From Candidatus Methylomirabilis sp. (GTDB lineage: Bacteria > DYJV01): 8,539 nt of DNA. Under the pieces are notes generated by a model that was not told the DNA's origin, made no database searches, and saw nothing but the letters and a program-made list of their open reading frames with translations. The DNA is taken from contig DYJV01000083.1 of assembly GCA_020722945.1 (NCBI GenBank), forward strand, positions 1-8,539, in the 5' to 3' direction. Both the position numbers and the translations under genes were made by a program. The stretch's first letter is position 1. The number at the start of each line of letters is the position of its first letter. Positions 6,934-8,539 of the stretch are shown piece by piece.

Positions 6934-7745
6934 TAGCAATAGTAATTTATAATAAAAAGATTCTCGAACTATCAATATTAAAGCGATCATTTGAATCAAA
7001 TACGGATATTTTCATTTACGATAATTCAAAACTTCCGCAAGAAGTACCAACCATTGAAAATGTGAATATTTACTATGAACATGATGAAAACAATAGTGGA
7101 GTTAGTCGTGCATACAACCAAGCATATCAGAAAGCCAAAGAACTTAATAAAGAACTTTTATTGGTTTTAGACCAAGATAGTAGTTTTAAACTCAGTTTTA
7201 TCGAACAATATACGAAAATGTATAGTGTATATAAAAATGATTATATCTATGCACCTATCGTTTGTGATGAGAAAAAAACAAAGATTTACTCTCCTTCGTT
7301 TATGCGTAACTTTGTAGGAAAAATACAATCGTTTGAGAATTTTGTCTATGAAGAAACATATAGTTTAGTTGGCAAATCAGTTATCAATAGTGGATTGATG
7401 ATACCATTGGAAATGTTTGATAAAATAGGTGGATATAATGAAAAATTAAAACTTGATTTTAGTGATATTTATTTTATTGAAAAATATAAAGAGCTAAATC
7501 ATAAAATTGTTTTAGTAGAGGTATATTTGAAGCACAGTATCTCGGGGGATGAGGGCTTAGACTTTGATAGAGAATATAATAGGTTTAAATATTACTGTAG
7601 TGCATGCAAAGAGATAGAAAGAGCTTTAGATGCTTCGGCTTTTTGGTCATCGACAAGAAGACTTCTCAGGTTAGTTTTAAAATACAAAAGGTTGAGTTTT
7701 ATAAAGATATATTTTGAATATTATTTAAAAGGAAAAGAAATATGA
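6927..7745 (+). CDS. GT2-family glycosyltransferase (rhamnosyltransferase/RfbF-like)
   Basis: A 272-residue cytoplasmic GT-A transferase. It opens with the first beta strand VAIVIYNK (3-10); the nucleotide-binding region is IFIYDNSK (28-35); NSGVSRAYNQA (56-66) is the family's N-x-G-x-x-x-A-x-N element, and the metal-binding D-x-D is LDQDSSF (81-87, D82-Q-D84). A downstream acceptor-side element is VINSGLMIPLEMFDKIGGYNEKL (spread over 152-174), with D177-F-S-D180 following, as in rhamnosyltransferases of the RfbF/WbbL type. An inverting mechanism is expected for GT2. The name rhamnosyltransferase reflects subfamily habit and is not proof of the donor. The ATG overlaps the polymerase gene's end, and AGAGG at 6914-6918 is a reasonable ribosome site. 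The stop TGA overlaps the next ATG in an ATGA junction at 7742-7745. Confidence 0.85.
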   Translation: MLVAIVIYNKKILELSILKRSFESNTDIFIYDNSKLPQEVPTIENVNIYYEHDENNSGVSRAYNQAYQKAKELNKELLLVLDQDSSFKLSFIEQYTKMYSVYKNDYIYAPIVCDEKKTKIYSPSFMRNFVGKIQSFENFVYEETYSLVGKSVINSGLMIPLEMFDKIGGYNEKLKLDFSDIYFIEKYKELNHKIVLVEVYLKHSISGDEGLDFDREYNRFKYYCSACKEIERALDASAFWSSTRRLLRLVLKYKRLSFIKIYFEYYLKGKEI

Positions 7746-8449
7746 ATATTTCAGTATGTATGGCAACGTATAATGGTGAAAAATATATTCGCAAACAAAT
7801 TGAATCAATATTAATACAGTTAAATGCTGATGATGAGCTAATTATATCTGATGATAGCTCAACGGATGACACTGTTGAGATTATTAAATCAATTGGTGAT
7901 AACCGAATTATTTTATTTGAAAAGCAACAATTTAAATCACCTATTTTCAATTTTGAAAATGCTTTAAAATATGCACAAGGTGAAATCATAGTACTGGCTG
8001 ACCAAGATGATATTTGGAAAGAAAATAAAATAGAAACAATCAAAAAGTATATGCAAGATTATGATGTGGTGATAAGTGATGCAGATATAATTGATGAGCA
8101 TGGCAAGATATTGCAAGACTCATTTTATAAATTAAATGGCTCAAAAAGTGGATTTGCCAAAAATATAGTTAAAAATTCATATATAGGCTGTGCTATGGCG
8201 TTTAATAAGAAAATCTTAGATAAGTCATTGCCTTTTCCTAGGGACATACCATTACATGACTGGTGGATAGGACTAATCGGTGAAATGTATGGCAAAACAT
8301 ATTTTATAGAAGATAAATTGATAAGCTATAGGCGACATGAAAATAATGCTTCACCAACTGGAGAAAAATCTAAATACTCAACTTTGAGAAAAATTTCATT
8401 TAGAATTAGTTTAATGAAAAATTTAATTTTAAGGTACATAAAAAAATGA
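7742..8449 (+). CDS. GT2-family glycosyltransferase, short form
   Basis: A 235-residue GT-A transferase of the group whose members begin ISVCMATYNGEKYIRKQIESIL (3-24). Catalytic-domain motifs are complete: ELIISDDSSTDDT (32-44, with D37-D38), the D-x-D region VLADQDDIW (84-92), the conserved GCAMAFN (149-155), LHDWW (171-175), which carries the likely catalytic base Asp173, and SYRRHENN (195-202). It stops soon after the last motif, so it is shorter than the roughly 300 residues of many relatives; because the next gene starts in an ATGA overlap, this looks like a natural short form and not a frameshift. AAAAGGA at 7727-7733 is a good ribosome site. It should add one sugar, commonly a deoxyhexose or hexose, to the lipid-linked repeat unit. 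Donor is not predictable here. Confidence 0.87.
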   Translation: MNISVCMATYNGEKYIRKQIESILIQLNADDELIISDDSSTDDTVEIIKSIGDNRIILFEKQQFKSPIFNFENALKYAQGEIIVLADQDDIWKENKIETIKKYMQDYDVVISDADIIDEHGKILQDSFYKLNGSKSGFAKNIVKNSYIGCAMAFNKKILDKSLPFPRDIPLHDWWIGLIGEMYGKTYFIEDKLISYRRHENNASPTGEKSKYSTLRKISFRISLMKNLILRYIKK

Positions 8450-8539
8450 CACAAATTAACGCATCAATAGTTTTATATCATAACAAAAAAGAACAACTTG
8501 TAAAAGCTATAAATAGCTTTTTAAATACAGACATGAAAG
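8446..8539 (+). CDS. GT2-family glycosyltransferase, N-terminal fragment cut by window end
   Basis: The ATG at 8446 shares ATGA with the preceding stop, and the frame stays open to the window end, giving 31 codons. The peptide begins MTQINASIVLYHNKKEQLVK and continues AINSFLNTDMK. This is the usual start of GT2 transferases from O-antigen loci: first strand ASIVLYHN, then the helix that packs against the nucleotide pocket. It would be the third consecutive GT2 gene. An AAGG at 8431-8434 is a weak ribosome site. Too little remains to show the D-x-D or to guess substrate. Confidence 0.75.
   Translation, partial: MTQINASIVLYHNKKEQLVKAINSFLNTDMK

Noticed and set aside
7699-8043. Reverse-strand open frame of 114 codons with a Ser/Ile-rich peptide.
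   Set aside because: It is antisense to the GT2 motifs DDSSTDD and DQDD, has no recognisable domain, and would oppose an otherwise one-direction operon.
1-8539. Mobile elements, CRISPR repeats, tRNA or other RNA genes, riboswitches, terminators.
   Set aside because: The coding genes fill the window without gaps longer than 3 bases, and I saw no direct or inverted repeat arrays, transposase motifs or hairpin-plus-T-run structures at gene ends.

Overview
The window is 8.5 kb of AT-rich DNA packed with ten protein genes, all on the + strand. The first and last are cut by the window edges. Every junction overlaps by 1 to 11 bases, abuts, or (once) has a 3-base gap, so this looks like the interior of a single long operon. 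There is no room for an internal promoter or terminator, and no RNA genes, mobile elements or CRISPR repeats are visible. The AT richness, the AAGGA-type ribosome sites and the protein style would fit a Campylobacterota genome (Sulfurimonas, Sulfurovum or Arcobacter type). That is an impression: no taxonomic marker gene is present.

The content is a surface-polysaccharide locus (O-antigen or capsule) of the Wzx/Wzy type. In order: the 3' end of a CMP-nonulosonate synthetase (NeuA/PseF/LegF family; 1-236); a GT-B-like putative transferase of an uncharacterised type (236-1570); a Wzx flippase (1571-2989); a left-handed beta-helix acyltransferase (2983-3636); an extended SDR epimerase/dehydratase with a four-cysteine insert (3626-4756); a second putative GT-B glycosyltransferase (4753-5736); a Wzy-like polymerase that starts with TTG (5740-6933); and three consecutive GT2 glycosyltransferases (6927-7745, 7742-8449, and 8446 to the window end).

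A coherent model is that the synthetase activates a sialic-acid-like sugar with CMP, and the epimerase makes or modifies a nucleotide-linked hexose or deoxyhexose. Up to five transferases then build a lipid-linked repeat unit on the cytoplasmic face, with the acyltransferase decorating a sugar. Wzx flips the unit and Wzy polymerises it in the periplasm. The initiating phosphoglycosyltransferase, a chain-length regulator, an export or ligase system, and the rest of the sugar-precursor pathways are not in the window.

The locus type is familiar. The parts worth a second look are the GT-B-like protein beside the CMP-sugar synthetase, which carries candidate sialyltransferase-like HP and STT motifs, and the putative zinc-binding insert inside the epimerase. 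I see no evidence of a new kind of system such as defence, mobile or RNA-based.
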